Origin: Sphingopyxis sp. H073
Lineage (GTDB): Bacteria > Pseudomonadota > Alphaproteobacteria > Sphingomonadales > Sphingomonadaceae
Direction of reading: 5' to 3'
DNA: 64,000 nt
Assembly (NCBI RefSeq): GCF_001468395.1
Contig: NZ_LNSG01000002.1
Span: 62,001-126,000, forward strand
The position numbers and the translations under genes are program-made. Below, in pieces: positions 7,666 to 16,557 of the stretch. The notes under the pieces were generated by a model. That model saw only the letters and a list, made by a program, of their open reading frames with translations. It was not told the DNA's origin and ran no database searches. Numbering within the stretch: the stretch's first letter is position 1; each line of letters starts with the position of its first letter.

Positions 7666-8718
7666 TCACGAGACCTTCACGCTATCGAGGAAGCGCCCCG
7701 CATCGAGCGGTAGCATCCGGGCGCGAAGCCGGGCCGCCATTTCTTCCCGGCCCATCCGAACAAGATCGCTGTTGAAATCGTCAAGCCGCGGATCGAGCGG
7801 GACGATCTCGATCCCGAGCGGCTCGGCGCGCGCGGCCAAGGTCTTCATCGCCCAGGACCCGGCGGCGTCATCGTCGCGCGCGACATAGAGACGGCGCAGC
7901 GGTTCGGGAAAATGGATCGCGGCGAGATGCGCCGCCGACAGACCCGCGATCATCGGCAGCTCCGGCAGAAATTCGCGAAGCGAAAGGACCGTCTCGACAC
8001 CTTCGCCCGCGGCCATGACGTCCGCCGCAGATCCGAACCGCACGCCATGTCCGAGCAGATTTCCCATCGCGCGGCGGGGACAGGCGACCGGCGCCTTGCT
8101 TCCCGCCGGATCGAGCCAGGTGCGATGGACGCCGGCGATCTGGCCGGCATCGTCGGTCACGGCGGCGATCATGGCCGGCCAGGCAGTCCGCACGTCGGGA
8201 GCGTCATCGCTCGACGCCCGGTAATAGCAGCGCGGATGAAAGCGGATCGCACCATTGCCTGGGTCGATATCGATCCCGCGCGATGCAAGATAAGCGACTG
8301 CCAACGTCCCGGCGATCGGCTTCGACGCAGCCCAAAGCCGCCGCGCGGCCACGGGCGTTCCCATCGACACCTTGCGCGAGCGCGGGGATGGTGATCCGGT
8401 CGGCTCCGGCATCGGCATGCTCAAAAATCGCCGCGCCTCGGCGAGCGTCTCGCGCAAATCGACGTGACCGCAACTGGCGGCGATGACATCGAGCAGGTCG
8501 CCATGTTCGCCGCTCGCGGCATCGGTCCATTTGCCCGCCCGGCCCCGCGCGTCAGCCGACGCCGACAGGAGAAGGTAGAGGCTGCGACCGGGCGTCCCCC
8601 GGACATCGCCGACAAGCCAGTAGCGGCCTTCGCGGCGACCGTTGGGGAGATAGTGGCGGCACACGGCCTCGGCATTTTCGGCGAGGCGGCGCGCCAATTC
8701 ACGGGCTGGACTTTCCAT
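7666..8718 (-). CDS. Toprim domain protein (DUF7146-type, plasmid primase-like)
   Basis: A 350-residue protein. A C-terminal Toprim domain (about 230-320) has the catalytic Glu in AAGEGVETVLS (E239) and the acidic cluster RDDDAAG (282-284). The N-terminal 200 residues match the DUF7146 region that precedes Toprim in sphingomonad and rhizobial mobile elements (RYWLVGDVRGTPGRSL). A zinc-ribbon is not evident, so priming by itself is uncertain; a role in element replication or transfer is likely. Start ATG 8718 has AAGGAG six bases upstream. It is convergent with abiEii. Confidence 0.85.
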   Translation of the reverse strand: MESPARELARRLAENAEAVCRHYLPNGRREGRYWLVGDVRGTPGRSLYLLLSASADARGRAGKWTDAASGEHGDLLDVIAASCGHVDLRETLAEARRFLSMPMPEPTGSPSPRSRKVSMGTPVAARRLWAASKPIAGTLAVAYLASRGIDIDPGNGAIRFHPRCYYRASSDDAPDVRTAWPAMIAAVTDDAGQIAGVHRTWLDPAGSKAPVACPRRAMGNLLGHGVRFGSAADVMAAGEGVETVLSLREFLPELPMIAGLSAAHLAAIHFPEPLRRLYVARDDDAAGSWAMKTLAARAEPLGIEIVPLDPRLDDFNSDLVRMGREEMAARLRARMLPLDAGRFLDSVKVS

Positions 8719-8968
8719 GCGGGGCTCCTTCAAAGGCCTTGTGCCCGCGCAGATGTCGATCGAAAGGCGATCGGCGATCCGCACGGACAGCTCGGCACCG
8801 GCAGCCCCTGCCAGCGCGTCGAGCGTGATTTTCTCACAAACGGGACTTCAGAATCAAGCATGACCTGCCCGCCCGTCGGCGGCGGGAGCCGCGGAACAGG
8901 CGGCGTCGAAGCCCATCCAAACATGGCGGGCAGTATCGGCCCGCAGGCTATTCGGCGGATGCCGCGCA

Positions 8969-9931
8969 TCAGGTCGGCATGAGCGGACGATAACCCTGGT
9001 CATCGTCCATTTCCTCGGCCCAGAGCGCCATCTGGAAATCATCGTAGCTGACGCCGCATTGCTCGAGCATCCAGGCCGCGAGCGCCGGATGATCGGCAAC
9101 CGCTTCGACGAAATCATCGCCATGGCCGCGCCCGCGGTCGAACCACCAGCCGACCTCTTCCTGGACGGAAGGATCGCGCTCGATCACGAGCTGCGACGCA
9201 TCGAGTTCGAGCATCGCTTCGAGCAATTGCTCGCAATGGACGACATCGAGCGTCTCGCGCGGCCCATGCTGTCGTTGATAGCCAACCGACAGGTTGGTGC
9301 ATTCGGGGACGATGCCGGCATATTCGTTGGTGTCGGTGTAAACCCCCGTGTCGTCGGGCGCGTAGCGGAACCCCATATTCTGACGGTTGAGCGCGGCCGC
9401 GAGGCTGGTCGCGAAGGCATCGGAACATGTCCGCCCATAGCTTTGGTGGGTGATGACATCGCCAAGCCCGGCACGGTCGAAGGCGATCGCCGCGTCGATG
9501 TCCGCGAGCAGTTCAGGCGTATGCCGCTCGATCCAGCGCGAGCCGAGGCACCCCTGCTCCTCGCCGCGATGGAAGAGGTAGAGGCCGGGGCGCGCGGCCG
9601 CGATCATGCCGAGCATGATCCACAGCCCTGCGCCGTCGTCGGCGCCGAGCGACATGCCCGCCTTGCCGTCGCACAGCTGCGCGATCCCATGTTCGTCGAC
9701 GCCCACCGCCTGATGCCCGCCCACGGCCGCGACCGTGTCGACATGGCAGCTCCACAAGGTGCGGGGACGATCGCCGATCGAGAGCATCCGGTTGCCGAAA
9801 CCGTCGGCGCGCATGCCGGGAACCGGATCGAGATATTCGCGGCAGAAGGCGCGTTCGGTCGCGCTGTCATGGGGCCGTGCCCAGGACAGGATTTCGAGAA
9901 GGCCGGCGCGGCCTGCAAGCTCATAAGTCAT
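8969..9931 (-). CDS. M20/M28/M42-like zinc metallopeptidase, element-borne
   Basis: A 320-residue protein with the co-catalytic zinc aminopeptidase pattern: SCHVDTV (H63, D65), SLGADDGAG (D98), HRGEEQGCLGS (E124-E125), FDRAG (D152) and QRQHGPRE (H222). All expected ligands are present, so it should be an active hydrolase. The last 60 residues are acidic and not part of the fold. It starts 3 bp after the stop of the zinc-finger gene (9935-11533), so the two form one operon. Substrate unknown; a cytosolic peptidase is an unusual cargo between Toprim and ParB genes. Confidence 0.75.
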   Translation of the reverse strand: MTYELAGRAGLLEILSWARPHDSATERAFCREYLDPVPGMRADGFGNRMLSIGDRPRTLWSCHVDTVAAVGGHQAVGVDEHGIAQLCDGKAGMSLGADDGAGLWIMLGMIAAARPGLYLFHRGEEQGCLGSRWIERHTPELLADIDAAIAFDRAGLGDVITHQSYGRTCSDAFATSLAAALNRQNMGFRYAPDDTGVYTDTNEYAGIVPECTNLSVGYQRQHGPRETLDVVHCEQLLEAMLELDASQLVIERDPSVQEEVGWWFDRGRGHGDDFVEAVADHPALAAWMLEQCGVSYDDFQMALWAEEMDDDQGYRPLMPT

Positions 9932-9934
9932 GGA

Positions 9935-11533
9935 TCAGGCTCCTGTCTGGCAAGCGATGGCCATCGCAGCCACGGACGTTGCGGCGGCGTGGGCGAGGCC
10001 AACGGCCAAGTCCGGCGTTTCGAGAGAATGCCCGTGGCCGCATCCGCAGGCGCACGGTTCGAGCGGCGGGGATTGCATCGTTTCGAGGCGAAGGCGATCG
10101 GCCGCCTCTTGCTCGCGCCTCAGCCGTTCTTCGCGGGCACGCTCACCGGCTGCCTGCCATTCGGCGACCTCGATCGCGATCGCCGACATTTCGTACAGGA
10201 ACCAGTCGCGAGCGAGGACATGGGCATTGGCGAGCGACGGATCGTCGTCGTCGACAGGATCGGGCAGATAGTCGGCGCTGAGCCATTCACCATGATATTC
10301 GGTGAGATCGGCGGCATGATACCAGTCGCCCGAAGCATCGCATTGCCGGCAGCAGGCCGCGAGCCACCATTCGCCGCGATCTTCGAGATAGACCGCGCCG
10401 AATGCCTCCACATAACCATCGAGCACGTCATGCTCGTCGCCATCGGCGAAAACGCTGATGAAGGTTTCGGCATCGCTATAGCTGCGCTCGTTGTGAGCGC
10501 AGAAAATCGTGTGGTCGGTGAAGCAATTATAACACCACTCTTCCGACGAGCCGTCGCCGAAATACACTTCCTCGTGCGGCGTCGCGTCGCGGTCGCACCG
10601 CGGACAATACCAGCATCGATCACCAAGACCGTTCGTATTTTCGGACGGTATCTCACCATGACCGATGATGAGATATTCGCCGTCGTCGGCGAGGTCATCG
10701 CCCGCATCGATATAGGGAACGACGAAGCTGCCGCCGTCGACGAGGCGCCGGATTCTCGCACCGTTGAGGCTGCCCTTGGCATAGCCCGCATTTTCGAGGA
10801 GCAGCTTGAGCCGCGATACGTCGCCATAGATGCTGGTGTAGATTTTGAGCTCGGGCCACACCACGCTGCGCGCCCGGGCATCGTCGCGGGCGCCGATATA
10901 GGCGAGCGCCGTATCGGGTCCGGCATAGACACGCACCGGGTGGCAGTAGCTTTCGAAGTCGCTCGCGCCGTGCGACATGCAGCTCCCGGGGCCGCCGACA
11001 TAGACCTCCTCGATTTCGTCGGCATCCTGCGTGATCTTGAGCGCGTCTTCCGCGAGCTGGACCGAGAGTCGGGCGCACCAGCTTTCGATCGCATTGTTGT
11101 CGAGATGGGCCGAAAAGAAGCGATGAAGATAGCGCCCCGGCGACATCACAAGCTGGCGGTCGACCTGCCCCTTCGCGGCATTCTCGGTGAAGGCGATCTT
11201 GCCCGCCTGCTCGGTCGAGACATGGCAGAAATGCTCGTCGTGCTTCTCCTGATACCAGGGCTCCTCGTGCCAGGGCGTCGGCGCATAGGTGCCGTCGGCG
11301 AAGCGCAGCTTCTCGCGAACCGGCCAGTCGACGTCGCCGATGTCGGCGCCGGCAAGCGCGATGCGAAGCTGCGCGTCGGGCGCGCGGAGGAGAAGCTGCT
11401 TCCGCGCGGCTTCGGCTTCGTCGAAGGAGGACCAGAGATATTGCTGGTCGCCATTAGGCGCGAAAAGAAACTCGATCGTGACCGGCCGCCAGTCGGCTTC
11501 CGAGTGCGGGCAAAGGATTTGAAACTGTGCCAT
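9935..11533 (-). CDS. Large Cys-rich zinc-finger protein, unknown function
   Basis: A 532-residue protein. Residues 307-346 hold a cluster of Cys pairs (CWYCPRC, CYNCF, FCAHNE) typical of a treble-clef or double zinc finger. Another CxxC pair lies near the middle of the C-terminal third (CCRQC), and the C-terminus has CACGCGHGH. The N-terminal 130 residues carry many aromatic residues and resemble an element-specific domain I cannot name. Start ATG 11533 is preferred over an upstream frame that is Arg-rich. Operonic with the metallopeptidase gene, 3 bp downstream. Function unknown. Confidence 0.7.
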   Translation of the reverse strand: MAQFQILCPHSEADWRPVTIEFLFAPNGDQQYLWSSFDEAEAARKQLLLRAPDAQLRIALAGADIGDVDWPVREKLRFADGTYAPTPWHEEPWYQEKHDEHFCHVSTEQAGKIAFTENAAKGQVDRQLVMSPGRYLHRFFSAHLDNNAIESWCARLSVQLAEDALKITQDADEIEEVYVGGPGSCMSHGASDFESYCHPVRVYAGPDTALAYIGARDDARARSVVWPELKIYTSIYGDVSRLKLLLENAGYAKGSLNGARIRRLVDGGSFVVPYIDAGDDLADDGEYLIIGHGEIPSENTNGLGDRCWYCPRCDRDATPHEEVYFGDGSSEEWCYNCFTDHTIFCAHNERSYSDAETFISVFADGDEHDVLDGYVEAFGAVYLEDRGEWWLAACCRQCDASGDWYHAADLTEYHGEWLSADYLPDPVDDDDPSLANAHVLARDWFLYEMSAIAIEVAEWQAAGERAREERLRREQEAADRLRLETMQSPPLEPCACGCGHGHSLETPDLAVGLAHAAATSVAAMAIACQTGA

Positions 11534-11711
11534 GGATGAGACTCCGCGCAGCCGCGCGCGGCCGCAAAGAGGAGCGAGCACGGGCTGCATTGCTGTTGGG
11601 GTGGCGCAGGGTCAGCGAGGGTCGGGGTGAGCGTCCGGGCTGCGGGCCGTGGCCGGCCTCAAGCCGTCAAAGGTGACGTTCCCGATCGCCGCTGCGCCGA
11701 GAAGAATATCC

Positions 11712-11732
11712 GGCGGGGGAATATCCCCCGCC
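11712..11732 (-). terminator. Hairpin after parB
   Basis: Perfect 9-bp stem (11712-11720 with 11724-11732, loop ATA), starting 8 bases past the parB stop. On the minus strand GGATATTCTTC follows. A probable terminator, though the T-tract is weak. Confidence 0.6.
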
Positions 11733-11739
11733 AGATGGC

Positions 11740-13827
11740 TCATTCGGCTGCGACGGGCAGTTCGGCGTCGCCGGAATCGCTCTCGCCGGGATCGACGGGC
11801 CCCGACGTTTCGCCGCTGTCCGGATCGATGTCGTCCAGACCCGGCGTGCGCATCGGCAGCGGGAGCCAGGTCGTTTCTGCGACCAGCCTCTCGGCCTCGC
11901 GGGCCATGTCGGCTTTCTTGAGATGGCCGATCATCCGGGCAACTTCGTCGCCGCGCGCCTCGGCGACATCGGCTAGGATCTGCGGCTTGGTCACGCTGCC
12001 GAAATAGCCTGCAGAAGTCGGACGCCAGCCGGCGCCATGCACGTCGAGCCCCGCGGCCAGCGCGAGGACATGGCTGTGGGCAATCCGGCGCTCGACGCCG
12101 TGCGCCGAGATACGGCCATTGTCATATTTGGGGACGACCTCGGCCTGGGCGTTAACGCAGAGCGACGCGCAATGCGCCAACAGCTGCGACTGCTCCTCGC
12201 CACCCAAGGTGAGCAGAAAGCTCCAGACCTCCTTGTCCGACTGCGGCAACCGTGCCTTCCATGCCGCCGCGCGCGCGTCGAGCGCTTGTGCGGGCGCGCA
12301 ATCGCGCAAATCTGTCGGAGCGTTGGAAAAGGAGACCCGGTTCGCCGCGATCTGGACGCAGCTCTCGCGGCTGAAGCTGTAGAAGCAGCCGAGCACAAGG
12401 ACGTGGAGCAATGCGGCGAAGGCGAGCGCGGGGTCCTGCGCAACCCTGTCCTGCAGCGCCAGCGTGCGCCATGCCGTGAGGTCCGAGACGAGACGGTCCG
12501 GAAGCGCCCGCAGCGCGCCCCGTTCCTCCGCACCGCCCGCATCATCCGCCGACTTCGCGGCTCCGTCGTCGCTGCGGTCCGCGGAAGAGCGGCCATCGTC
12601 GCCCGCTTCGGACGCGCCGTCTTCGCCAAACCCTTCACGCGGCTGATCCTCGGGCCTCACGAAGCCGCGCTCGACGCGCACCGACCCATCGCGGTCGATC
12701 GAAACGAACGCGCCCGCGCTCGCCATATCTTCCGGCTTGAAGATCAGCGGCCGGTCGACCAGCGCACCGAGTTCGGCATCGATCGCCTCGATCCGCGCAT
12801 GCACCTCGTCCGGCACGTCATGCGCATCGGCCCATTCGGCGCCCAGTTCCTCGCCTTCGGCTTCAAGCTCGGCGACGCGCGCCGCTTCCGCCTCGGTCAT
12901 CGCGACCTCTTCGCGGTCGATCTCCCGAAACCCCCGCGTCGCGTCCCACGGCAGGTCGATCGCGGTCGTCACCCATTTCCAGCCCTCGGCGAGAATGCGC
13001 GCGGCTTCGGCTTTCAGCTTGGCGTCGACGAGCCGATCGAGAAGCGCGGGATCGGTGAGCCAGCCGCCGCCATCGGCTTCGAACAGGTCGCGCGCGATGC
13101 CGCCGCCCGCTTCGAGATACTTGTCGAGACCGACGAAGCCGACCCTTTTGTCACCCACGCGAACGCTGTTCTCGGTGAGTTTCTGGCGGATCCAGGTCGC
13201 CGACTTGTTGAAGCTGTGCTCGAGTTGATCCCAGACTTCCTCCTGCCGCGCATGGTCCTCGGCGATGGTGAAGGCCATCAACTGATCGAGCGTCATCGCC
13301 TCTTCGGCGTAAAGCGCGTGCAGTTTGGGCGACACGCCGGCGAGTTTCAGGCGCTGGCGCACGGCGGCGGGGGTCGTGCGGAAATGCGCGGCGATCTCCT
13401 CGATGCCGGCATCCTTGTCGACCATCGCCTGCATCGCACGAAATTCGTCGAGCGGATGCAGCGCCTCGCGAAAGCTGTTTTCGGCGAGGCTGTCTTCTTC
13501 GGCGAGCACATCATTGGCCGCGCCGCCGACCACACAGGGGATCGGCGCGTCCTTCGCGAGCCTCTTCTGTTTCGCCAGCAGTTCGAGCGCGCGAAAGCGC
13601 CGGCCGCCGGCCGGAATTTCGAACTGACCCGTTTCCTTACCCTCCCCATCGAGCAGCGGCCGCACGTTGAGGCTCTGGAGCAATCCGCGGCGGGCGATGT
13701 CCGCCGCCAGCGTATCGATCGATACGCCTGCCTTCACGCGCCGCACATTGGACTGCGACAGGCGCAAGCGGTCGAGCGGAATGTCGCGCGACGGGGCGAG
13801 AGTGATTTTCGGAAGCGATTTGGCCAT
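11740..13827 (-). CDS. Large ParB/RepB/Spo0J-domain protein
   Basis: A 695-residue protein. Residues 15-110 are a ParB N-terminal domain, with IARRGLLQSLNVRP and the CTP-binding box as AGGRRFRALELL (73-84). The helix-turn-helix region follows (EEIAAHFRTTPAAVRQRL). The remaining 450 residues, with a very acidic stretch near 330-370 and a Ser/Asp/Gly-rich linker near 420-460, are an extension found in element-borne ParB-like proteins, not chromosomal ParB. No parA neighbour is visible, so a role in element regulation or plasmid-like maintenance is more likely than classical partition. Start at 13827 (MAKSLPKITLAPSR). Confidence 0.85.
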   Translation of the reverse strand: MAKSLPKITLAPSRDIPLDRLRLSQSNVRRVKAGVSIDTLAADIARRGLLQSLNVRPLLDGEGKETGQFEIPAGGRRFRALELLAKQKRLAKDAPIPCVVGGAANDVLAEEDSLAENSFREALHPLDEFRAMQAMVDKDAGIEEIAAHFRTTPAAVRQRLKLAGVSPKLHALYAEEAMTLDQLMAFTIAEDHARQEEVWDQLEHSFNKSATWIRQKLTENSVRVGDKRVGFVGLDKYLEAGGGIARDLFEADGGGWLTDPALLDRLVDAKLKAEAARILAEGWKWVTTAIDLPWDATRGFREIDREEVAMTEAEAARVAELEAEGEELGAEWADAHDVPDEVHARIEAIDAELGALVDRPLIFKPEDMASAGAFVSIDRDGSVRVERGFVRPEDQPREGFGEDGASEAGDDGRSSADRSDDGAAKSADDAGGAEERGALRALPDRLVSDLTAWRTLALQDRVAQDPALAFAALLHVLVLGCFYSFSRESCVQIAANRVSFSNAPTDLRDCAPAQALDARAAAWKARLPQSDKEVWSFLLTLGGEEQSQLLAHCASLCVNAQAEVVPKYDNGRISAHGVERRIAHSHVLALAAGLDVHGAGWRPTSAGYFGSVTKPQILADVAEARGDEVARMIGHLKKADMAREAERLVAETTWLPLPMRTPGLDDIDPDSGETSGPVDPGESDSGDAELPVAAE

Positions 13828-13950
13828 GGGCCTTCTCCATGACGGGCCGCCGCGAGACACTCTCCCGGCTCCTGAAACCCGTCATGAAGCCCCGGCTTCC
13901 CTCTTCCTCGAACGGGGCCGCCACCGGCAGCCCCGAACAAGCCCTCAGCC

Positions 13951-14352
13951 TCAGCCGCGGCCCGAGAGCCGGCGCGCCGCCGCGTGCAGGCGCTGCTCAC
14001 CGAGAATGATCGAGCCCGCGGCGCGCGCCGCCTCGGCATAAACCGACAGCGCATGGCGCGCTTCGAAGTGCAGATCGCGCTCGATGCCGAGCCCGAAGGG
14101 CAGCCGCACCGCTTCGAGTTCGGCAGCCGAGAAACTGCCGAGTTCGGGACAGCCGAACCCCAGATCCGCAAGACCGAACAGGATGCCATCGGCATCGATT
14201 TCGGTTGCGAGCCAGGTGGCGGCACCGACAGGGCTGAAGAAGCGCACCACGGGTTTGGGATCGGGCTCGCGCGCACCACGCGCGATCGCATCGCGCCGGG
14301 CGGCGCAATTGGCGGCAAGCGCGGCGGTGATGTCGGGGGTGAGCAGTTTCAT
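13951..14352 (-). CDS. DUF2958 family protein
   Basis: A 133-residue protein matching DUF2958: MKLLTPDITAAL at the start, PKPVVRFFSPVGAATWLATE at about 31-50, then DADGILFGLADLGFGCPELG and LPFGLGIERDLHF. Start ATG 14352 has GGAGG eight bases upstream. DUF2958 proteins are small, of unknown function, and consistently found with DUF736 and ParB-like genes on conjugative elements. It lies 123 bp upstream of parB on the same strand and may be co-transcribed. Confidence 0.9.
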   Translation of the reverse strand: MKLLTPDITAALAANCAARRDAIARGAREPDPKPVVRFFSPVGAATWLATEIDADGILFGLADLGFGCPELGSFSAAELEAVRLPFGLGIERDLHFEARHALSVYAEAARAAGSIILGEQRLHAAARRLSGRG

Positions 14353-14584
14353 GCCGCGATCCTCCCACCGGATTCTCGGCAGAAGCAGCGAAGCTTTGCA
14401 TATTGATTCATTTCGGTTCTCCGCGGCGGACCGGCGGCGAGCCTCTCTCGCCGCACCCAGCCCGTCACGCGATGCCGCAACCCTCGCTCTCGCCCGCGGT
14501 CGCCTGCGGCCGCGGGACCGGCGATCATGGACAGGCCCCGGCGCATGCAGCGGGCTTGCCATGTTGTTCTTCCTATGTTCTCAT
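14353..14584. other. Divergent intergenic region
   Basis: It separates the minus-strand DUF2958/parB unit from the plus-strand genes that start at 14585, so it must contain two divergent promoters. No convincing boxes or palindromes were identified by eye. Confidence 0.4.
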
Positions 14585-14779
14585 ATGGGCATGGACAGAA
14601 TCGATACCGCCCGAGTCGCCGAAACCTTGCTTGCCGCCCCCGGGTGGGCGCGCGTCGGCCTGACTGCACCCACCAGCCATATCCGCGTCGAAGCGGCGTT
14701 CGAGCTGGCGCGGGTGATCGTCGAGAGCGTGACGGGCGAAGAGCCGGCCCACTCCGACCAGCTCGGGCTTTCCCTGTGA
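14585..14779 (+). CDS. DUF6771-like small protein
   Basis: A 64-residue protein starting MGMDRIDTARVAETLLAAPG with a second helix EAAFELARVIVESV. It resembles the DUF6771 family of short helical proteins on sphingomonad elements, by memory only. ATG 14585 or ATG 14591 could be the start; neither has a strong Shine-Dalgarno. Its stop is separated by one base from the GTG of the next gene, implying coupled translation. Confidence 0.6.
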   Translation: MGMDRIDTARVAETLLAAPGWARVGLTAPTSHIRVEAAFELARVIVESVTGEEPAHSDQLGLSL

Positions 14780-14780
14780 C

Positions 14781-15110
14781 GTGGGCGGCTGGACGAAAAA
14801 CGGGGGGCGGCGTGCGACGCACCTCTTCGAGGCCGCGGCCTGGTATCAGGCGGTCAAGCCGGTCTGCCGCTGCGGGCACAGCGCGACCTTCGATCCCTAT
14901 GGTCTATGGTGGAAATTCCAGCGCAAGATGTGGGATGACGATCTTTGGAAGGCGCGCGACAAATTCTGGTGCGCGCGGTGCAAGGCCCGCACCGGCAAAC
15001 GCATTCGGCCGATCCGCCTCGACTTGGTCAAACCGAGCAAGGACGATATTCGGCTGCCCATGCCCGACGAGCGGGAATGGAAGCGGGCGCTCAGCCGCTT
15101 CCGGGCCTAG
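14781..15110 (+). CDS. Small zinc-ribbon-like protein, unknown function
   Basis: A 109-residue frame with GTG start one base after the DUF6771-like stop. CRCG near residue 29 and CARC near residue 64 give two CxC/CxxC pairs flanking an aromatic helix (WWKFQRKMW), a likely zinc-binding fold. The C-terminus is basic (GKRIRPIRLDLVKPSK). No family name recognised. The context (downstream of DUF6771, 17 bp upstream of the pseudo-SRAP gene) suggests one transcript 14585-16303. Confidence 0.65.
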   Translation: MGGWTKNGGRRATHLFEAAAWYQAVKPVCRCGHSATFDPYGLWWKFQRKMWDDDLWKARDKFWCARCKARTGKRIRPIRLDLVKPSKDDIRLPMPDEREWKRALSRFRA

Positions 15111-15127
15111 AAGCAGGAGACTCTCCG

Positions 15128-15640
15128 ATGGAAATTGAGAATGACGACGCCCTTGGCGGTATCGGCAAGACCCATCGCGTGATGATTTGGGACGGCAACC
15201 AGGAACGCGAGAAGGAACTCCACTGGGGCCTCCCGTCGCGCGACCCCGATATCTTCCAGATCCCGCTCCTCAAGTCCGAGACGGCGATCATCGACCGCCC
15301 GTGCCTGCTTCTGGCCAATGAGTTCGGTTTGGTGAAGCGCGGCAAGACGATCTACGCGGCAAGCCTCATCTCCGACGAACCCTTCTTCTGCATTGCCGCG
15401 GTGTGGCGCCCGGGCGGGCGCGACTGGCCCGACAGCTTCGCCGCGCTCACGGTGCCGGCCTATGACGATCTGGAACCCTATAAGGATCGCCACGTCGCGG
15501 TCATCGATCCGGACGACTGGTTCGACTGGCTGATGGGGACGCGCCCGCCGCTGGACATTCTGCGCCGCTTCCCCAAGGGTAGCTTCAGCATCATGCCGCC
15601 GATCCAGCAGAATTTCGACGCGTTGCTCGGGGCGGCCTGA
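15128..15640 (+). CDS. SRAP-like protein without catalytic residues
   Basis: A 170-residue protein alignable by eye to the C-terminal two thirds of the SRAP (HMCES/YedK) fold. HWGLP, PLLKSETA, the region FFCIAAVWRPGGRDWPDSF, and PYKDRHVAVIDPDDWFDWL match the positions of WGL, NARxET, AGLWE and IHDRMPVIL in active members. The Met-Cys N-terminus that forms the DNA crosslink is absent, the Asn and Glu positions are changed, and the catalytic His is replaced by Lys. CAGGAG eight bases before ATG 15128. It precedes an intact SRAP gene by 12 bp, so it may be a non-catalytic partner or DNA-binding regulator. Confidence 0.75.
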   Translation: MEIENDDALGGIGKTHRVMIWDGNQEREKELHWGLPSRDPDIFQIPLLKSETAIIDRPCLLLANEFGLVKRGKTIYAASLISDEPFFCIAAVWRPGGRDWPDSFAALTVPAYDDLEPYKDRHVAVIDPDDWFDWLMGTRPPLDILRRFPKGSFSIMPPIQQNFDALLGAA

Positions 15641-15652
15641 AGGAGCCGCCGC

Positions 15653-16303
15653 ATGTGCAATCTGGTGACGCTGAAATCGTCGGTCGACGAGGTCGCATCG
15701 CACTTCAAGGCCCGCCGTCCGAAACCGACCAATGCCGGTACCGGCGACGTCTATCCCGGCGGACAGGGATTTGTGGTGCGGCAGGATGCCGGCGAGCGCA
15801 TCGTACAGGCGATGACCTGGGGCTTTCCGGTGCGCCTCAAACATATGAAACCGACGAGCAAACCCAAGCCGGTCAACAATGCGCGCGACGACAAGCTGAT
15901 GTCCTTCTGGCGCCCCTGGTTCACGAACCCGGCGAACCGCTGCCTCATTCCCTTCACCTCCTTTGCCGAAGCCGAAGGCGAGGAGGGCAAGATGACGCGA
16001 ACCTGGATCAGCGTCACCGACCAGCCGCTCGCCGCATGGGCGGGACTCTGGCGGCCGACCGACGAATGGGGGGATTGTTATACGGGCGTCATGGTCGATG
16101 CGACAGAGGAACTGTTCCATATTCATGATCGGATGCCGGTCATCCTGCATCCGGACGACCATGACAGATGGCTCCATGCACCGGCCGAAGAGGCAATGGC
16201 GTTGGTCGCGAAATATCCTGCCGATCGCCTCGCCGTCGAGCGCACCGATGTCCCCTGGTTCAGCCGCAAGGCGCCGCCTGCGGATGCGCCCTCGCTGCTT
16301 TGA
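15653..16303 (+). CDS. SOS-response-associated (SRAP/YedK) DNA-abasic-site crosslinker
   Basis: A 216-residue SRAP-domain protein. Met removal exposes Cys2 (MCNLVTL), which in YedK/HMCES forms a thiazolidine crosslink to abasic sites in single-stranded DNA. Asn in VNNARDDK, Glu in PFTSFAEAEG and His in HIHDRMPVIL complete the active site. AAGGAG lies upstream of ATG 15653. SRAP genes are frequent cargo of plasmids and conjugative elements, where they protect single-stranded DNA during transfer and repair. Here it follows directly a catalytically dead relative. Confidence 0.92.
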   Translation: MCNLVTLKSSVDEVASHFKARRPKPTNAGTGDVYPGGQGFVVRQDAGERIVQAMTWGFPVRLKHMKPTSKPKPVNNARDDKLMSFWRPWFTNPANRCLIPFTSFAEAEGEEGKMTRTWISVTDQPLAAWAGLWRPTDEWGDCYTGVMVDATEELFHIHDRMPVILHPDDHDRWLHAPAEEAMALVAKYPADRLAVERTDVPWFSRKAPPADAPSLL

Positions 16304-16557
16304 AAGGGCCCATTCCCGAGCGGCGATAGATCCAGAAGCGGGGCCAATTGTCGGCTCCGAGCTCTTTACCCGGATTATCAGGCTGTTACATCTTACTCAC
16401 CGATCGATCGCCATGCGCCAGGCTGCGGGAACAGCGGCTGGACAGGGCGTGAGGACCCGTCGGAAATCCCCCGTTCGCCCGCGCCGAAATGGAAGAGGTT
16501 CGCGGCGATAGTTGGAGCGGAGCGCAGGCGAGCGGGTCGGGAACGCGCCGGCGGCCG
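16304..16557. other. Intergenic stretch before luxR
   Basis: 254 bp without a supported gene. It must carry the luxR promoter. I see no clear lux-box palindrome here. Confidence 0.4.

Noticed and set aside
9059-11539. An 826-codon plus-strand frame opposite the peptidase and zinc-finger genes
   Set aside because: The minus-strand proteins carry a complete metal-ligand pattern and CxxC clusters; the plus-strand product looks like a composition artefact.
16304-16557. lux-box-like sites upstream of luxR
   Set aside because: Only short imperfect symmetries without CT...AG ends at proper spacing.
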